A stretch of 64,000 bases of DNA from Ophioderma brevispina (GCA_023653785.1 JAMKCH010011800.1:39408-103407); one strand, 5' to 3'. Positions 10,850 to 23,319 are shown, numbered from the stretch's first letter. Notes: generated by a model not told the origin, from the sequence alone. Translations and numbers: made by a program.

Positions 10850-13395
10850 TCTTCCCTAAGCATTATACTGGGCCTCGTTGACACCATCACCATGTGATTG
10901 GTCACTCAAGCAAAGACTGGCATAGCACCGCATGCTTCTAACTGGATCTTCCTATTCCAATATAGCGCAACTGTTTTACTGATTGGTAATGGGTTCTTCT
11001 GAGCGTCTTGGGTAATCTCATGGTAGGGTGATTAAATGTTTACCATTTGGAAATAAATGTGTGATTTGGAGGCCAAAACTTACCTTGCATGCAAAAACAT
11101 TGGGTTTCCGAATTTGACACCCTCAACTTTGTTTCACATCCAAATTTCAAGGTGATGAATTTCAGCTGTGCTTTTATTTGGTTTTGTATTGAATGTACAC
11201 TGTTTAAAGATGCTATATATGTTGAGGGAATTTTTTTAGCTTCTTTTATTTTTCAAATATTCATGTCACAACTCCGAATCTTAGGGGGGCCCTATAGGCA
11301 AAGTAGGACAGTCCACCCCAACCTCAAAAAATATCATTAAAGTTTCTTGGTTTAGTGGATCGGTAGTATTAACTACCTCTGATTTTCTGTTAAAGTAGTA
11401 TTCTGCAGTTACGCTCTTGAGATCAATGATTTTTTGAGGTGCAACATTTTGCACCATGTGGAGTCCCCTCGCAACGTCATGACAACATGCTTTTTTTGCA
11501 TGAAACACCTTTGCATTTCTTTCTCCCTTTGACTTGAGTGCTTTTTTATTTAATACCATGATCTGATGACAAATTCAAATTGGGCTTTGTAAACCATATA
11601 TTTAGAAAATAATTTTTTTCGACCTGTCACGTGAATGATATATGCATTGATCTCAGTTTCCATATTAGTAAAAATATGGGACTGAAACTGAGTCTAGGCA
11701 AAGGCTATATTCACGACTGTCGTGCACAAAGTTCTAAATTGGCTATACTACATGACAGTACCACAGGCTTATCATTAAGGCATGACACCATAAGTTGTAA
11801 ACACACACCATCAAATTGGTAAATTATGCTAAAGCCATGCAATCATAGAGCTACGCAGTGTAATAATCATTACATTTTGTAAGATGTGCTTAAAGACTCA
11901 AATTTAGGCCCCAGGCCCACGTCCGTTGCCACTGTTTTCATCGTCACTGCTATTAAACGTTTTCACATCATCTGTCTCTTCGTTTTAAATTACCTGTGTA
12001 ACTCAAAACTCCAGAAACTCCCCTGCAAAAGTAATCCTATCAAACATATACCCTTGAACATACGCGCCATGGCTACGAGCTTAATCGCTCGTAGCCATGC
12101 GCAAACCGATACACTCTAATTCAAAACAGCCCTATTATAATTATTATACACCCAAAACGCGTTGCCTCCTGGATTCAATTAATGGCAATACTTAATACCA
12201 TGGATCCGCACCTTACCACTACCGCCTCGCTTGCGGCCTAGATCTTCAAACATACTGATTCGCACTCCTCAACTTGGCTTTAGGCTGATCTTATGATAAC
12301 AAAAACGTCATGGGACATATTCCGTTCTGTCGAAGTACTAGCTAAAAAGGGTGGAATTGGATTGTTAATGCATTTGAAATGTATTTTATTAATAGCAGGA
12401 TCGATCAAATTTGCACAGTCGCAAGACTGTTAGGAAGTATTTCTGTCCAAAACATTTAAAGCAGTAAATCGCGCGTTTTGCGGTGCTATCAGTAGATATG
12501 TAACCATCTGTATGCATAACATATTCCATACAGAATGTTTATGCGAGCACTGCATTATGAACAAATACGTCGTTATGTGATGCGGACAATTTAAGGTTTA
12601 GCAAATAAGTCATAGTTCCTGGGTAATCTTTTAGCCCAGTATGCTTTATTGTATTCTCTGTAGGCCACCGGCCCATTGAGAAAATAATATTAATTTTACA
12701 AATTAATTCTACAAATTTGAGGTTTGAAACTTGGTGAATTTGTTTGTGACATAAACAAAATAGGCAACGTATTTTCTCAAAAAAGTAAAAAGAGTCCGAT
12801 ATGGTAATGCGTCGTAAGTTGGTCGTATGATATTATGTTAAAGGGACAAACATCATCTTGTTTGGTACGACGGAGCGGACCCTTGTCTTGCTTTAGAGGG
12901 AAATTGGTCCTAGATCTAACAAGAAAAATAACACTACCTCCCTTTTTGCGATGATCTTCAGATTTTCCTCTAGGGACGTAAGGGATTTATCTTGGCAACA
13001 ATGCTTGGTAGTCTAGTTACAAAATACGCGATAGTTGAGGAGTTATAATGGTTTGGATATAAATAAAAATGCCTATTTTAAATAAATAAGATAAATTTTC
13101 AATACATTGGTCAGGTGGTGTATTTCATTTTCTGTTTTTCACGCACAAATAAATCGACTAAAGAAAAGCGATAAGGGTACAAAATTAGGTTATGGATCGT
13201 CATTGTAGGCTGCATTACCGCCCAGGTTACTCGACCGTAATAATTTAGGCTACTTAATGGGGTTAAAAACTTACTGCAGCTGTACGGCTGAAGATTTTAT
13301 TGCACCGAAGTTCTTTACTAAACAAATGAACTAAGGCAAATAAATGTGTGTTCTGTATCCTACATATATCTCATGCCAAAACAAACCAAGGTTGG
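10850..13395. other. Intronic sequence, no exon recognised
   Basis: Several open frames of 60-90 codons occur (for example 11089-11340 and minus 11281-11559), but none has splice sites plus a recognisable domain. Confidence 0.4.
12064..12102. other. Strong perfect-stem hairpin
   Basis: CATGGCTACGAGC, a six-base loop, then GCTCGTAGCCATG: 13-bp perfect arms with GCGC on both outer sides. There is no T-run, so there is no reason to call it a terminator. It may be the core of a small palindromic element. Confidence 0.7.
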
Positions 13396-13397
13396 TA

Positions 13398-13698
13398 CAC
13401 TGTTAGAAAAAATAACGTTTTATAACGATAGAATACCGGAATCCCAGCTGCCAGTATTCTACCGTTAAAATATGGTGCATCGTAGAAAGTAAAGTTACTG
13501 TGTTTAAGAGATTATTGTGCATTGTGATGACTTTAACACAAAATATGTGTTTTCTTCATACTAACATCGATAAAACATCAAAACTTCTCTTCATTCATAA
13601 CGGCAAATTCATCTTTAGGGTTGTTGTTATTTAACGGGAGAATACCGGCAGCAGGATTCCGGTACTTTACCGTTAAATAACAGCAATTTTTAAAAGTG
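13398..13698. mobile_element. TA-flanked palindromic MITE
   Basis: The ends are CACTGTTAGAAAAAATAACG and the matching inverted right end (TTTTTAAAAGTG), with TA on both outer sides (13396-13397 and 13699-13700). Internal blocks AGAATACCGG and CCGGTA..TTACCGTTAAA repeat in both orientations. This is a non-autonomous Tc1/mariner-like element in style, with no coding content. Confidence 0.75.
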
Positions 13699-13783
13699 TA
13701 GAGGAGCGAACACCTATAGATATCGATGGACACATTTTGGACGTAACACCTATAGATGATATCTATCGATCCTCTACCAACCT

Positions 13784-13857
13784 TGGCTTGTTAGCTTAAT
13801 TGGTAAGAGCGCCGTGCTAGTAATACGGAGGTTGCCGGTTCGAGTCCGGCCAAGCGC
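13784..13857 (+). tRNA. tRNA-Thr(AGT)-like sequence, probably a tRNA pseudogene or SINE head
   Basis: The T arm is perfect (GCCGG-TTCGAGT-CCGGC) and contains box B. The anticodon arm pairs CCGTG with TACGG around loop CTAGTAA, giving anticodon AGT (13819-13821), the usual Thr loop. A D-arm GCTT/GAGC is visible. Only five acceptor pairs form (GCTTG with CAAGC), and the outer two positions mismatch. That argues for a decayed tRNA or tRNA-derived repeat. It lies about 115 bases upstream of the membrane-protein exon at 13974, inside the intron and on the same strand. Confidence 0.5.
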
Positions 13858-13973
13858 ACGTGTTTGTTTGTTTTTTCACATTCCCACTTTGACGATTCTT
13901 GGGATACCAACTCAATATATTGACGTTGTTTGCTAAAATCATTAAATATCCTTTTATAATTTTACCGTTACAG

Positions 13974-14273
13974 ATTTTGTGCTTTACAGCCGCCTCAACC
14001 GTGTCACTCCTTATTGGAATAGTCAGTTTACAATTGCTACGTTTAGGTCTTGTAGACCACACAACCAGTGGTCAAACTTTCATCAAAGAAAAGAAAGATA
14101 AATTTGTCATGGTGGCGCTGGTTACTATGGCCGTAGCATGTGGATTTGCAGTGTTATCTCTCTTTGTAAGTTGCGTCATTGCAAGGCATATGAAAAAGAA
14201 ACAGCGCTACCTCAAACGACGAACATTAACCAAAGAGCAAATGATTGCAGACAGACAAGAACAACTTAGAAAG
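13974..14273 (+). CDS. Multi-pass membrane protein (TMEM196-like), main exon
   Basis: A 300-base phase 0/0 exon (acceptor TTTACCGTTACAG, donor AAAG|GTTGGT) encoding 100 residues. It holds a first hydrophobic helix (about residues 3-24, ending LLRLGL), a hydrophilic loop with acidic/basic residues (FIKEKKDKF), a second helix (about 47-70, MVALVTMAVACGFAVLSLFV), and a strongly basic cytosolic segment (HMKKKQRYLKRR). An amphipathic charged tail (LTKEQMIADRQEQ) follows. A basic tail after the last helix fits positive-inside topology with a cytosolic C terminus. Together with 2159-2215 and 15182-15259 it forms the 3' half of the gene. The TMEM196-like label rests on remembered similarity of helix, basic loop and helix spacing. 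An MS4A- or sarcospan-like protein is an alternative. Confidence 0.7.
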
Positions 14274-15181
14274 GTTGGTATTGTTTTCCTTAACCTGAGT
14301 GCCAATTGGCCACATTGAATCTTTCATGATTTTTTAACCAATCAACAATATGGTATTAAAAGAATGGTTGATAGGAAAGCAAAGGGTTCTTAACCTCATT
14401 AAATTTTGTGGGCAAAAATTAATAAATTAGAAAATAGTTTGCATAATTAATGTCCAAAATAGGAGATGAATGTTTAGGTTTATTGTAGATGCTATGTGAA
14501 TGGAATATCCACGATATGAAAGTCTATAGCTAAGGCTTCCAAGCATGTGTTGCTGGTGGTATTTTTGCATATTTAATGATCTACTTTGCATAATTTATAT
14601 TAAATTGAAAATACATTAATAGTAATAATCCTTTTTTCATTTAGGCTTCAATACAAATGTTTCAGATGATCGCGAAAGCAGGCGAGCCTAGTGGTTCGAC
14701 CACCCACCTTGTCTTTTATTTGAAATCAATCCTGAAATGTGGGGTTTTAGCCACATCTGTTATCAACTATTAACAGACTTTTCCAAACCATAGGTATGGA
14801 AGAAACATAAGGTAGTCTCTTTTGATTTTTAGATCTCATTATTTCATGAATTGTAGGTCACATGAAATTTTAATATTTCAGCTAACTAATCATATATCAT
14901 TGCAATGTGTTCCAATTTATGATATTAACCTTGGTGGTTTAAAAATCCACATCTGCGTGTCATTTGTGTCCCTTGAACCTTCTTTGAGAATCAGGAAGCC
15001 TGACATTTTGATGAATACCCTGACGTATGTAATTATATATTTAGTAAAATGGTACAGGCCATTAAAATAGTTTAGCATCTCAAAATGGCGGTCACCACTG
15101 TGAAAGGGTGTATATTTTAACGAATAGCAATCATTAATCAAGTGTGTTTTTCTTTTTCTTTTTCTTCCATTGCTCCTCTAG
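14274..15181 (+). other. Intron of the membrane-protein gene
   Basis: A 908-base intron with donor GTTGGT and a long polypyrimidine tract (TTTTTCTTTTTCTTTTTCTTCC) before TCTAG. No other feature seen. Confidence 0.6.
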
Positions 15182-15259
15182 CAAAAGGAACAAGAGAAGA
15201 AGATTATCGAAAAGATGGAGAAAGAGCAAGCCAGATCCACACGCTACCATCGAATATGA
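15182..15259 (+). CDS. Multi-pass membrane protein (TMEM196-like), terminal exon with stop
   Basis: Phase 0 continuation of the exon at 13974. It encodes 25 residues rich in Lys and Glu (QKEQEKKIIEKMEKEQ..) ending RYHRI and a TGA stop. The charged heptad-like text extends the helical cytosolic tail begun in the previous exon, giving a probable coiled-coil or amphipathic C terminus. The excellent acceptor and exact phase make this the likely last coding exon. No clear AATAAA poly(A) signal follows closely; the sequence soon enters a repeat. Confidence 0.65.
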   Translation, partial: QKEQEKKIIEKMEKEQARSTRYHRI

Positions 15260-15346
15260 CGCATCCAGGATAGCGGATACAGCCTTACGTCACATTACAT
15301 CTAAATTGGCGGGAAAAACCTACATAGTAGAGGAAAAATACATCAT

Positions 15347-15388
15347 CTGTTCCACATAGGCAGTATCACCTGTTCCACATAGGCAGTA
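15347..15388. repeat. Two tandem copies of a 22-bp unit
   Basis: CTGTTCCACATAGGCAGTAT occurs twice in direct succession just after the stop codon of the membrane-protein gene, in its presumed 3' UTR. Confidence 0.8.
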
Positions 15389-15404
15389 TTAGATGTATTC
15401 CTGA

Positions 15405-15840
15405 AGTCCAGGAACAAAATTATGCGACCAATTACGCGACCTATGTTCCACTCAATCAAGAAAGTTCAGGCCGTGGGCGAGACTTTTTGCTTTAATCCTC
15501 TCAACCATGATGCTATAACACTGGTTTCTCGGATGGCTTCTCAAATGATCTGCGATCATTTGAGAAGCCATCTCAAAAACCACTGACCTAAGACTAGGCT
15601 TATTTAGATTCAATTGAATGCATTCTTCATAATGGTAACAATTGCGAACTATGAGTGGCTATAATCCCCTCAGTACAATTTCGACTTTTCAACTCTGAAT
15701 ACAGTGATTCTCTAAATTTATAATACAGGAATGTGATTATTACTTACAACAAAGAAATCTGAAAGTCACCTGAGCTTACCCTATTACCCTCCTGATTTGT
15801 AGGTCAAATAAAAATTGGTCGCCTAATTCTGTCCCAGACT
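15405..15840. mobile_element. Palindromic MITE with a perfect central hairpin
   Basis: The ends GTCCAGGAACAAAATTATGC and its inverted partner (GCCTAATTCTGTCCCAGAC) delimit about 435 bases; GCGACCAATT / AATTGGTCGC extends both. Inside, GGCTTCTCAAATGATC-TGC-GATCATTTGAGAAGCC (about 15534-15568) is a perfect 16-bp hairpin. It is probably within the 3' UTR or just downstream of the membrane-protein gene. Confidence 0.7.
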
Positions 15841-18069
15841 ATGAGCGAATATATTGGCATTGTGGCATTCAAGTCGATTTCCCGCCAATTGACGAAAGAT
15901 TTCCCTCTTAGACCTAAGGGACGCACCATTAGACATCTAGGTGAGGCATAGAACTTGCTGAAACTTCTTCTACTAGTGAGTTGGAAAAAAACAATCGCTT
16001 AACTAATGGGTAAAAGATTTTTTTAAGTATATTTAATGCTTATAATCCGAAATTAGAAACGTTTTAATATTTTTTCGCTTGATTCAAACTTCCATCCCCT
16101 GCCTTGATATATAATGGTGCGCTCCCTAATAGACAGCCATGCTGTATGGAAGACACGCTTTTACAAGAATACATTACATTTACTTGTTCGAAGAATTGTA
16201 GAAATGTTCGAATAGTTCGAACATTTCTGAAATGTTCGAACAATTGTACTCGATCATTTACATCATCGCGGGCCGAGAGAATGTTGTTCAAAGCAAACTC
16301 TAACGTCGCATTCGTAGCTATTGCTACATACATGGAAGCAACTTTTCTCCACGTTGACACTTGCACATTGGCTGCAAATTTTACACATTTGCTAAAATTT
16401 CAATGGTCGTACTTGTTCCAAAAAGCGGGACACGATCACCACTGAAGGCGTTTCCATCAACCTTCAATCTAGGCTGCACTTGAAGATCATCCCTTTTAGA
16501 GGCATTTGATTTAAAAACGTGTAGAATTCCTAATAATTGCTTGTTGGAGATGATGATTTATTACTTGCACGTGACTTCTGGGGTCACAGGTCGCAGAACC
16601 TCGGAAATAGCGAACACCGCCACCAGTTCACTTCAGTTCGCTGATTGCCACAAATACACGTTGCGCGTTGACATGATTGACATCGTTGCCTTTTGTTTGG
16701 TTTTCAGTATTTGCATATATTTGCATAACAATAACATCAGGAGAAAATGGACTCCATATTTGCAGCCGAGTTGGAACACCAACTCATATTTTTTATATTC
16801 CAAATTATGTGAATTTAAAGACTGACCTACGGGGCGAGGTTCAACGGACCCAATTTTATATAGTCTGACATTACATTCCACGCAACATTCGACAATGTGC
16901 AAAAGTTTACATATTTTTATGACGCAAACTATGATGTCACGAGATCAGACAATTTCGTCCAGTGAATTTTATTCACGTGAGAATGCATTTTATGCACAAC
17001 CGGCTGTATAGCTACGTAAATTGTGATAAAATCACACAGTAGTAGTCGTCATTTTATAATGAATTGCTGATCTGTTCTCGTACTTAAAAAGTTGTATATC
17101 TGTGTATACTAATTTCTGTGAATGAGACACGTATCTATGTTGTGTAATCGTGACGTAAGATCCTTCTTTTCTGTGTATATTTCGCATAATAAGACTTACG
17201 GAAGACATGAGAAAATGTATGTAATTTAGAGTAATGACAGTTGTGTAATATTTGAATATTTTGTTTTTAAATTGAACACGGCTCCTTGAGTGTTTTTTTT
17301 TTTACCAGAACGTTTGTTCAAGGTCAATAGAAAAGAAAGAGTACATTTAGAGCCTGAGGAAATGGCTGCTGTAAGTATATAGCAAGAGTAGATTTTAGCG
17401 ATCGTGTCACCTCTTTTAAAGTTTTGGATCAGTTGTTGGAATGGCAAAGGTAAACGGCTTTTGCTGGATAAAGTCAAAATGTAACCTAGACTGTCCCATA
17501 GTCTCGGCTCTGTCTTCTGATTCAGAGCACGGTAGGTTCAAAGACATAAAATCTAACTTTGGAATTGCACTTTTACAGCAGGCGCACTACCCAACATGGT
17601 GGCGCATCCCCCTTACACATAGCAACTTGTACACGGGTTGACAAAATGCAAAATACTACTTGCCCGTGTGGATTTCGTGGGCTCTTTACTAGTCGTTAAT
17701 ACTCAGACCCTGAGAGCGTCTCATTGTGAGGCGAAAAGAGTTTGTATTTTAACGAAAAAGTAGCTACTCACATACATAAAAAGCAATTGCCACAGTAAAA
17801 TAATGAGAGGCCTTTATGTTACCTATTGTGGTTAAAGGTCATTGCATATTGTAAATGTTTAACATCTTCTATCGTCTTCAGCATAACTTGTGTCAAAGAG
17901 TCTGAATGAGTATGAATTTTCGATATCCATCCATCCATGTCGGCATGCATTTCCCTATGATTGTCATTTTTTCCTATTTTTTCCAATGCCTCGTAAAAAA
18001 ATGCTTTTACGTCTTTTGAGTTGAAGGTCTTGTACTTCGCGACATTAATTTCTTATATTAATTCGGTGT
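15841..18069. other. Intergenic, no gene recognised; short hairpin
   Basis: A perfect 12-bp hairpin, GAAATGTTCGAA-TAG-TTCGAACATTTC, lies at 16201-16227, followed by a third copy of the arm. Overlapping open frames on both strands here (16064-16445) match no domain I recognise. Confidence 0.45.
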
Positions 18070-18155
18070 TTCCTGACACACTTATGAATTCGGCAACCTT
18101 TACGCTGGTCAGCATGCTGTGTATTCCACAAGATGCCGAATTCGCAGGCGTGTCA
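18070..18155. mobile_element. Decayed copy of palindromic MITE family P1
   Basis: It contains CCTGACACACTTATGAATTC and, after about 40 bases, GCCGAATTC..GTGTCAGATG, the inner arms of the family at 2918-3076. The outer arms are missing. Confidence 0.6.
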
Positions 18156-18159
18156 GATG

Positions 18160-19290
18160 TTATCATGTCAATTTTATACTTTGAAAACGTGGCTTGTATT
18201 TGTTTAACGAGGTTATATCTTGTACTTAAGGCTTAACGTACCTTCGATTCAATACAAAAGACCTATTCTGAATGTTCAGGCGGACTAACTCAAGCTTTAC
18301 TTTGTCAAATTTCCATTAATAGCGCTAAATATTAACGAATTAATAAGATGTTAACATGTCAAATAACAATTTAACCCCAACACATCACTAAAGTCAGCCT
18401 CTTCTACTGACTAATATGCATGTCATGACACGGTCGCTAAAATGTGCTCATTGGTGTACATGAGAGGTGTTAATGGCACAAACTAAGAAAGAGGTGAAGA
18501 ACTCGTAAATCTAACTGGTTTACATGCATGCAGGAGAAGTAAATGTCATGTACGTCCATGATGCGTCAATGTTGATAAGAACATCAATAGCATACTATAC
18601 GGTTACATCCGAAAAGACGACAAAAGGATGCTTGGCTTCAATGAAACTAGTTAGATTTACAGGACTTCATCAATCGTGTGGTTCATTCCTAAAGGTCATG
18701 CTAAAAACCACGTCCATAAGTCAAGAAGTATATTCGTTGTACTGCAATGCACCAATTTACCCGATTTACACCAATACGTTAAAATTCATTTTGAGCTACA
18801 TTTCTTTATGAGGTAAGACAACTCCGATTCGAAATTATGAATAAATTGCACGTCACAAAGAGAAATTCCATCCACACAAATAAGTTGTGGGTTATTAAAT
18901 GGATCTTAGATCAAGGGCACACTGCAAAATATTTGTATAGGCCTATTTAAACCTTAAACGTGCTAATATAAACTCATACCCAAAAGACAAAGTTTCGTAT
19001 AACAGGCATACACATGGTACAATTTGAATCAGTTCGTGATTATGAAGTTTATTTCTGTATGTTACTCTACTTTTGGGCAGTGTGTGTAAATATATTCCTG
19101 CGAAAAAACTAAAGCATTTTGGTCTATTTATGGTCAAAATACTAAACAAAAAAATGTGTCGCATTTTCTAATGAGAGGCATAAATATTCAGGTTGATCAA
19201 ATGCTTTAGTTTCTTATCAGAACTTATATACGTTATATGAAAGGTGCATTTTGCTATGGTGTTGATAATAATATAGGAAACACGTGTTTA
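18160..19290. other. Intergenic, no gene recognised
   Basis: A+T-rich with only short unsupported open frames. Confidence 0.45.
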
Positions 19291-19294
19291 TTAA

Positions 19295-19822
19295 AGTGGC
19301 ACAGGCACATTTTCAAACAAAGTATATCATTTTTTTCAATTTGCTCTCAAATGGACCTTGGAAGCATAGCGATATTTTACACACAAAAAAATTCAAAACC
19401 ATAAAAACACATTAGGACCCCTAATAAGAGGCTAAAAAAAAAAAAATAACATCCTGTAATTTGTGAGCCTATTTTGGGGTTTGCCGTAACTGTAATAAAA
19501 AAGTGTCTACTAAACATGAATATGGCAGACTAGTACGCCTTGATATTATAGCCACAAAGGTCACTAACCAATCAAAACAGTGTTGATACCAAGGGATTCA
19601 ACTCCGGCGTGTTTTTCGGGTGTGTTTAACGGGGTCTGCCGAATAAAACCACTCCGTCATTTTGTTGACAATAGGGCCGCAATTTGTTTATATTTGGAAG
19701 AAAAAGCTGATCGTGGCTTTAATTAGTTCAGATTAGGGATATAATAGCTTTACTACCATGCACATATTCATTTTTTAAAAATCTTGAGGCGTACTATTTT
19801 CCAATGTGCCAGTGGCTCCTCT
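19295..19822. mobile_element. TTAA-flanked MITE, family T1, copy 1
   Basis: About 528 bases with TTAA at 19291-19294 and 19823-19826. The ends AGTGGCACAGGCACATTTTC and its inverted partner (AATGTGCCAGTGGCTCCTCT) match the copies at 40484-41012 and 59263-59808. The TTAA target suggests a piggyBac-type non-autonomous element; no transposase is present. Confidence 0.8.
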
Positions 19823-20203
19823 TTAAGTACTGCTCCAAAATAAACACCATTTAACGTTTAGATATTAACACTTGCTTTAATTTGCAACAATGTCGAATGG
19901 AGCTGCATACCTCTGATTGATTGGTGTTTTTGAAAAGAGCAACATTTTTCTAAGTATCCGTTACGTTTAGGGCACAGTAACCATGGTATATGTGAAATAG
20001 CTGTTTAACCAAATTAACAACGTTACGAGATTTTTTTTTTAAATAACGAGATGTTATTAATTTGATCTCAAAATAACGTGTTGCCATTTCGAAATTACGA
20101 GACATAACAACAGGATATCTTAAAGTTAAGAGTTTTTTCTGAATTAAAGTGTCTTTCCTTGACGAGGCTATTGGGCGGCTTCAAAATTCATCCACTGATT
20201 CAG

Positions 20204-20382
20204 ACCGATGTAGATAGAAGTAATTATAGTCCGCCGTACTCATAGTCCGGCTACAACAGTAAAGAATAGGGTACTGGATTCAGTTGACTCTTCACGAAAC
20301 ATTAGTTTCATGCTTTATTCGGTTATCGTCTATGGAGCCCGGACTGTGCTCTCGGCGGACTATATCTACTTTCTCACCGGTT
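20204..20382. mobile_element. Short palindromic element, family C1, copy 1
   Basis: Ends ACCGATGTAGATAGAAGTAA and the inverted partner ending TTTCTCACCGGT; inner arms ATAGTCCGCC and GGCGGACTAT. The block GATTCAGTTGACTCTTCACG and 'CGTCTATGGAGCCCGGACT' recur in the copy at 38878-39052. Confidence 0.75.
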
Positions 20383-20389
20383 TCTATTG

Positions 20390-21640
20390 GTCTAAACAAT
20401 GAAACAGGGTTTAAAGGCCGTTAACCGTCAGTCAATCGGGGTTTGATTTTCAACGATGCCTAAAACTAATTTTAACGAGACCCGTTAATTTGATATTTAT
20501 TTCTTTATTTTGTATTTTTTCTCATAGAAAAATTCTCACAAAATTGATGAAAGTTGGACATGTAAGGATAACGGGAAAAAATGTTATTCTTTATTATGAA
20601 CGTCTTGGTAATAGCTAGTGTATTGCGTAGTTGTGAATTTTGATATGCATACAGAAGATCCTAGAGTACAGTCACAAATGTTAATGATATTAAACATACA
20701 AATTTACATGATGTGTAAGCAATTGCTCATTTTCATGTCTAGAAATAATTGATGATTTATAAAAGTAACCATTTTTATACTATTTAAGTACGTTAGGAGC
20801 TGTAGACTACAGTTTCTAACGGACGTGAAAATTGAATTGAATGGTTTTACGTGTATTACTCGCAAGGTTACTGCTGAACATCGCAGGAGGGCAAGATAGT
20901 CACTTAATCAAAAATCCTTACTTCTTCTAGCAACGGTGATGATGAATGAACAGTAACAAACATCCTCAGAGGACAAAAAGGTGTTTTATCTAGAACTCCA
21001 AGGTAATTTGTTCGGTTAAGTATCTTGAGCGGATAATTTTGGTTCGATCGATTTTCAACAGAAGAAAGAAATCTCGCATTTCGCAATGCGGTGCGACGCC
21101 AAAGATTGCGTCGGAGAGAGAGGCAATGTTTTCGTGATGCATCATGGGAAGACGTCAATATCCAAGGAGCCCGCGTTACGTTAATGCAAATATTACACAA
21201 GAACATGTCATGGACTGTCATATTATTGTCACATATGGTTGGTGCGTGCAAATGCGCACTAAAAGTTTATTAACAATAAAGTAAACCCGGGTTGCTTTCT
21301 CGATCACACAAACTCTTTCGTGAAGCTCTTTTCAACTAATAATAACACTACTTGCGGTTAATTCAATAGGAATTGGACGACGATCCCCCTTGTGACTCTT
21401 GGTAAAAATTGGACTGGCGAGGGTAACCGCTGGTGGCGCGCCCGTTATTATTGCGAAAATTCCACATCGCGGACTGGAGATTACAAATTCTCTTCGAAAC
21501 CCGTCAAGCAAACTAAAGGAAAAATGTCATGATTCTGAATATTTAGAAAATTTGTGATAGATGGAAGCCAATATGATCTTTAAAATGTTATTAAAACAAA
21601 ATAAGTGAAAAATTGTCCAAATTTGTTGAGTATTTGCCCT
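20390..21640. other. Intergenic, no gene recognised
   Basis: An arginine-rich open frame at 21091-21273 and its antisense partner have no recognisable domain. A G+C-richer patch occurs near 21410-21480. Confidence 0.45.
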
Positions 21641-21689
21641 TTTCATTTCCCGCCCAATAGCTTACTCGAAAACGATTCCGACAAATCCA

Positions 21690-21955
21690 CATCGCAGGCA
21701 AATGGTGACGTCAAAGTGATGGACCATCCACATAATTTACGACGTCGTTGTAACCATCATATCGCAGTGTTGCCACTTGCAAGTCATAATTAAACACAAA
21801 CGAAATAAAAACAAAATATGTCATTCTGTAACTTTTTTTTTTTTTCGAATTTTTATTATTACTTTCATTAATCCATCTATTATAGGGTCAGCAATAACAA
21901 TTCGAGTCAACACGATGTTTTTTGGTCATCACTTTGACGTCAACAGGAGAGCAAA
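21690..21955. repeat. Inverted repeat, possible MITE
   Basis: GGTGACGTCAAAGTGATGGACC near 21704 is matched in inverted orientation by GGTCATCACTTTGACGTCAA near 21933. The ends of a larger element could not be fixed. Confidence 0.5.
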
Positions 21956-21959
21956 ATTG

Positions 21960-22990
21960 GGCCTGCTTTTGATCATGAAGCCGTGGCGAAAAATCCGCGC
22001 GCGTTTTCCTTCTTGTCGTATGTCAAAACAGCAAAAATTAAAATGCATCTATTTGTTAATTTTTTACATCAAATGTTTGATTTTTTTCGGGAATTCGTGA
22101 TGTATGTATATATATTTTATAATGTAAGTCAAACTGAGCTTGACAAAAACTCTTGACATATTTCCTTTAATATTAACTACTGTCAATGAATCGTTTTGGA
22201 CGCTTAGTGTATAAGGGGCCTATGAACTCAAGGTTCGGTTTATGGCGTCTCGTGTTGGAACGCAACATAACTTTTGACTTTTTTTCTCTCTCTCACGTAC
22301 TAACCACATTCGTAAAATATCAAAATATAAGCAAGTTACTAGTTATATTAGTTTTGGGCATTCAAGGGTTTCGTTTGCATATAAAAGCACAGAAGCAAGA
22401 AGTAAGTACTCAAGAAGTACTCATCAAGGAGTAAGGTCAAGAATAAACGTTGACATGTTCAGCTATGGTACTCCTAGTAATTAATATATACCTAAGGATT
22501 CACACCGGTAAATAACATGAGAAACGGAGGTAAGTCTAGGCCCCTCTGCAAATAACAATGTTTTTATGGGGACCGGTTTCTAAGTGTACCCTTAAATAAA
22601 TGAGAGAAATGGTGAGATCTGGGCTGAAAATCATGCTTGATCTATATTAAGTATAAAATCTGTATATGAATATCAAGAAAGGTTGGCATTGATATTTTTT
22701 TATCTGACATACCAATATTAACCTATTCTTACAGGGAACACCTGTCCATGATGTATACTAGTCTTCACTGTCCAATAGCTCGAAAAAACTGAGGATAACT
22801 ACCCTAATCTCATGACTGATCAGGTAGGAGATATGATGATCTTCGTTCAAAATGTTAGCTTTAAGGTCTGAGATGTTCCATTGAGGAGAAAATGACGTTT
22901 TCATTTCACTCATTTTGTACAGGAACGAGTAGGATTTGTATTTAGCAGGGTAAAACCCTAAGCTCTTCGTTTTCTTTCTATTTACATGAC
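21960..22990. other. Intergenic, no gene recognised
   Basis: A+T-rich sequence without a supported coding or RNA feature. Confidence 0.45.
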
Positions 22991-22995
22991 TTTTA

Positions 22996-23310
22996 GGGGC
23001 ACATGTGGTCCAGTAGATAAAGCGTCCGACCCGCACGCCAAAGTTCGTGAGTCTGAGCCCCGCTGCGCTGTGGTCAATGTGTTTCGCCAATGAGTAAGGC
23101 GCTTTACCTCAATTACTCCTCTCTACCCAGGTGTATAAATGGGTACCGGCATTATTCAATGTTGGGAAGGTAACAGACTCGCTGTAGAGGAGATGTACCG
23201 ATACCCCTACAACAACATCATATGGTGGATTCTGGCCCAATCGCTTCGAAAGAGAGATGGGCACTCCGTTCCTGTGTATACAGGTCCGTCCCCATTACCT
23301 TACTTGACTG
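22996..23310 (+). mobile_element. tRNA-derived SINE
   Basis: The head is GTGGTCCAGTAGATAAAGCG..CGTGAGTCTGAGCCCCGCTG, a degenerate tRNA-like promoter. The body has 'GAGTAAGGCGCTTTACCTCA' and 'TACCCAGGTGTATAAATGGG', and ends with 'GAGATGGGCACTCCGT' and 'CAGGTCCGTCCCC', as at 9668-9975. Confidence 0.75.
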
Positions 23311-23319
23311 TGCCTTACT

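Noticed and set aside
12064..12102. Rho-independent terminator
   Set aside because: Eukaryotic DNA, no T-run after the stem.
16064..16445. Overlapping open frames on both strands of about 100-113 codons
   Set aside because: No domain, no splice context; probably chance openness around a palindromic stretch.
21091..21273. Arg-rich small protein
   Set aside because: No family match, no splice or promoter support, antisense frame equally open.
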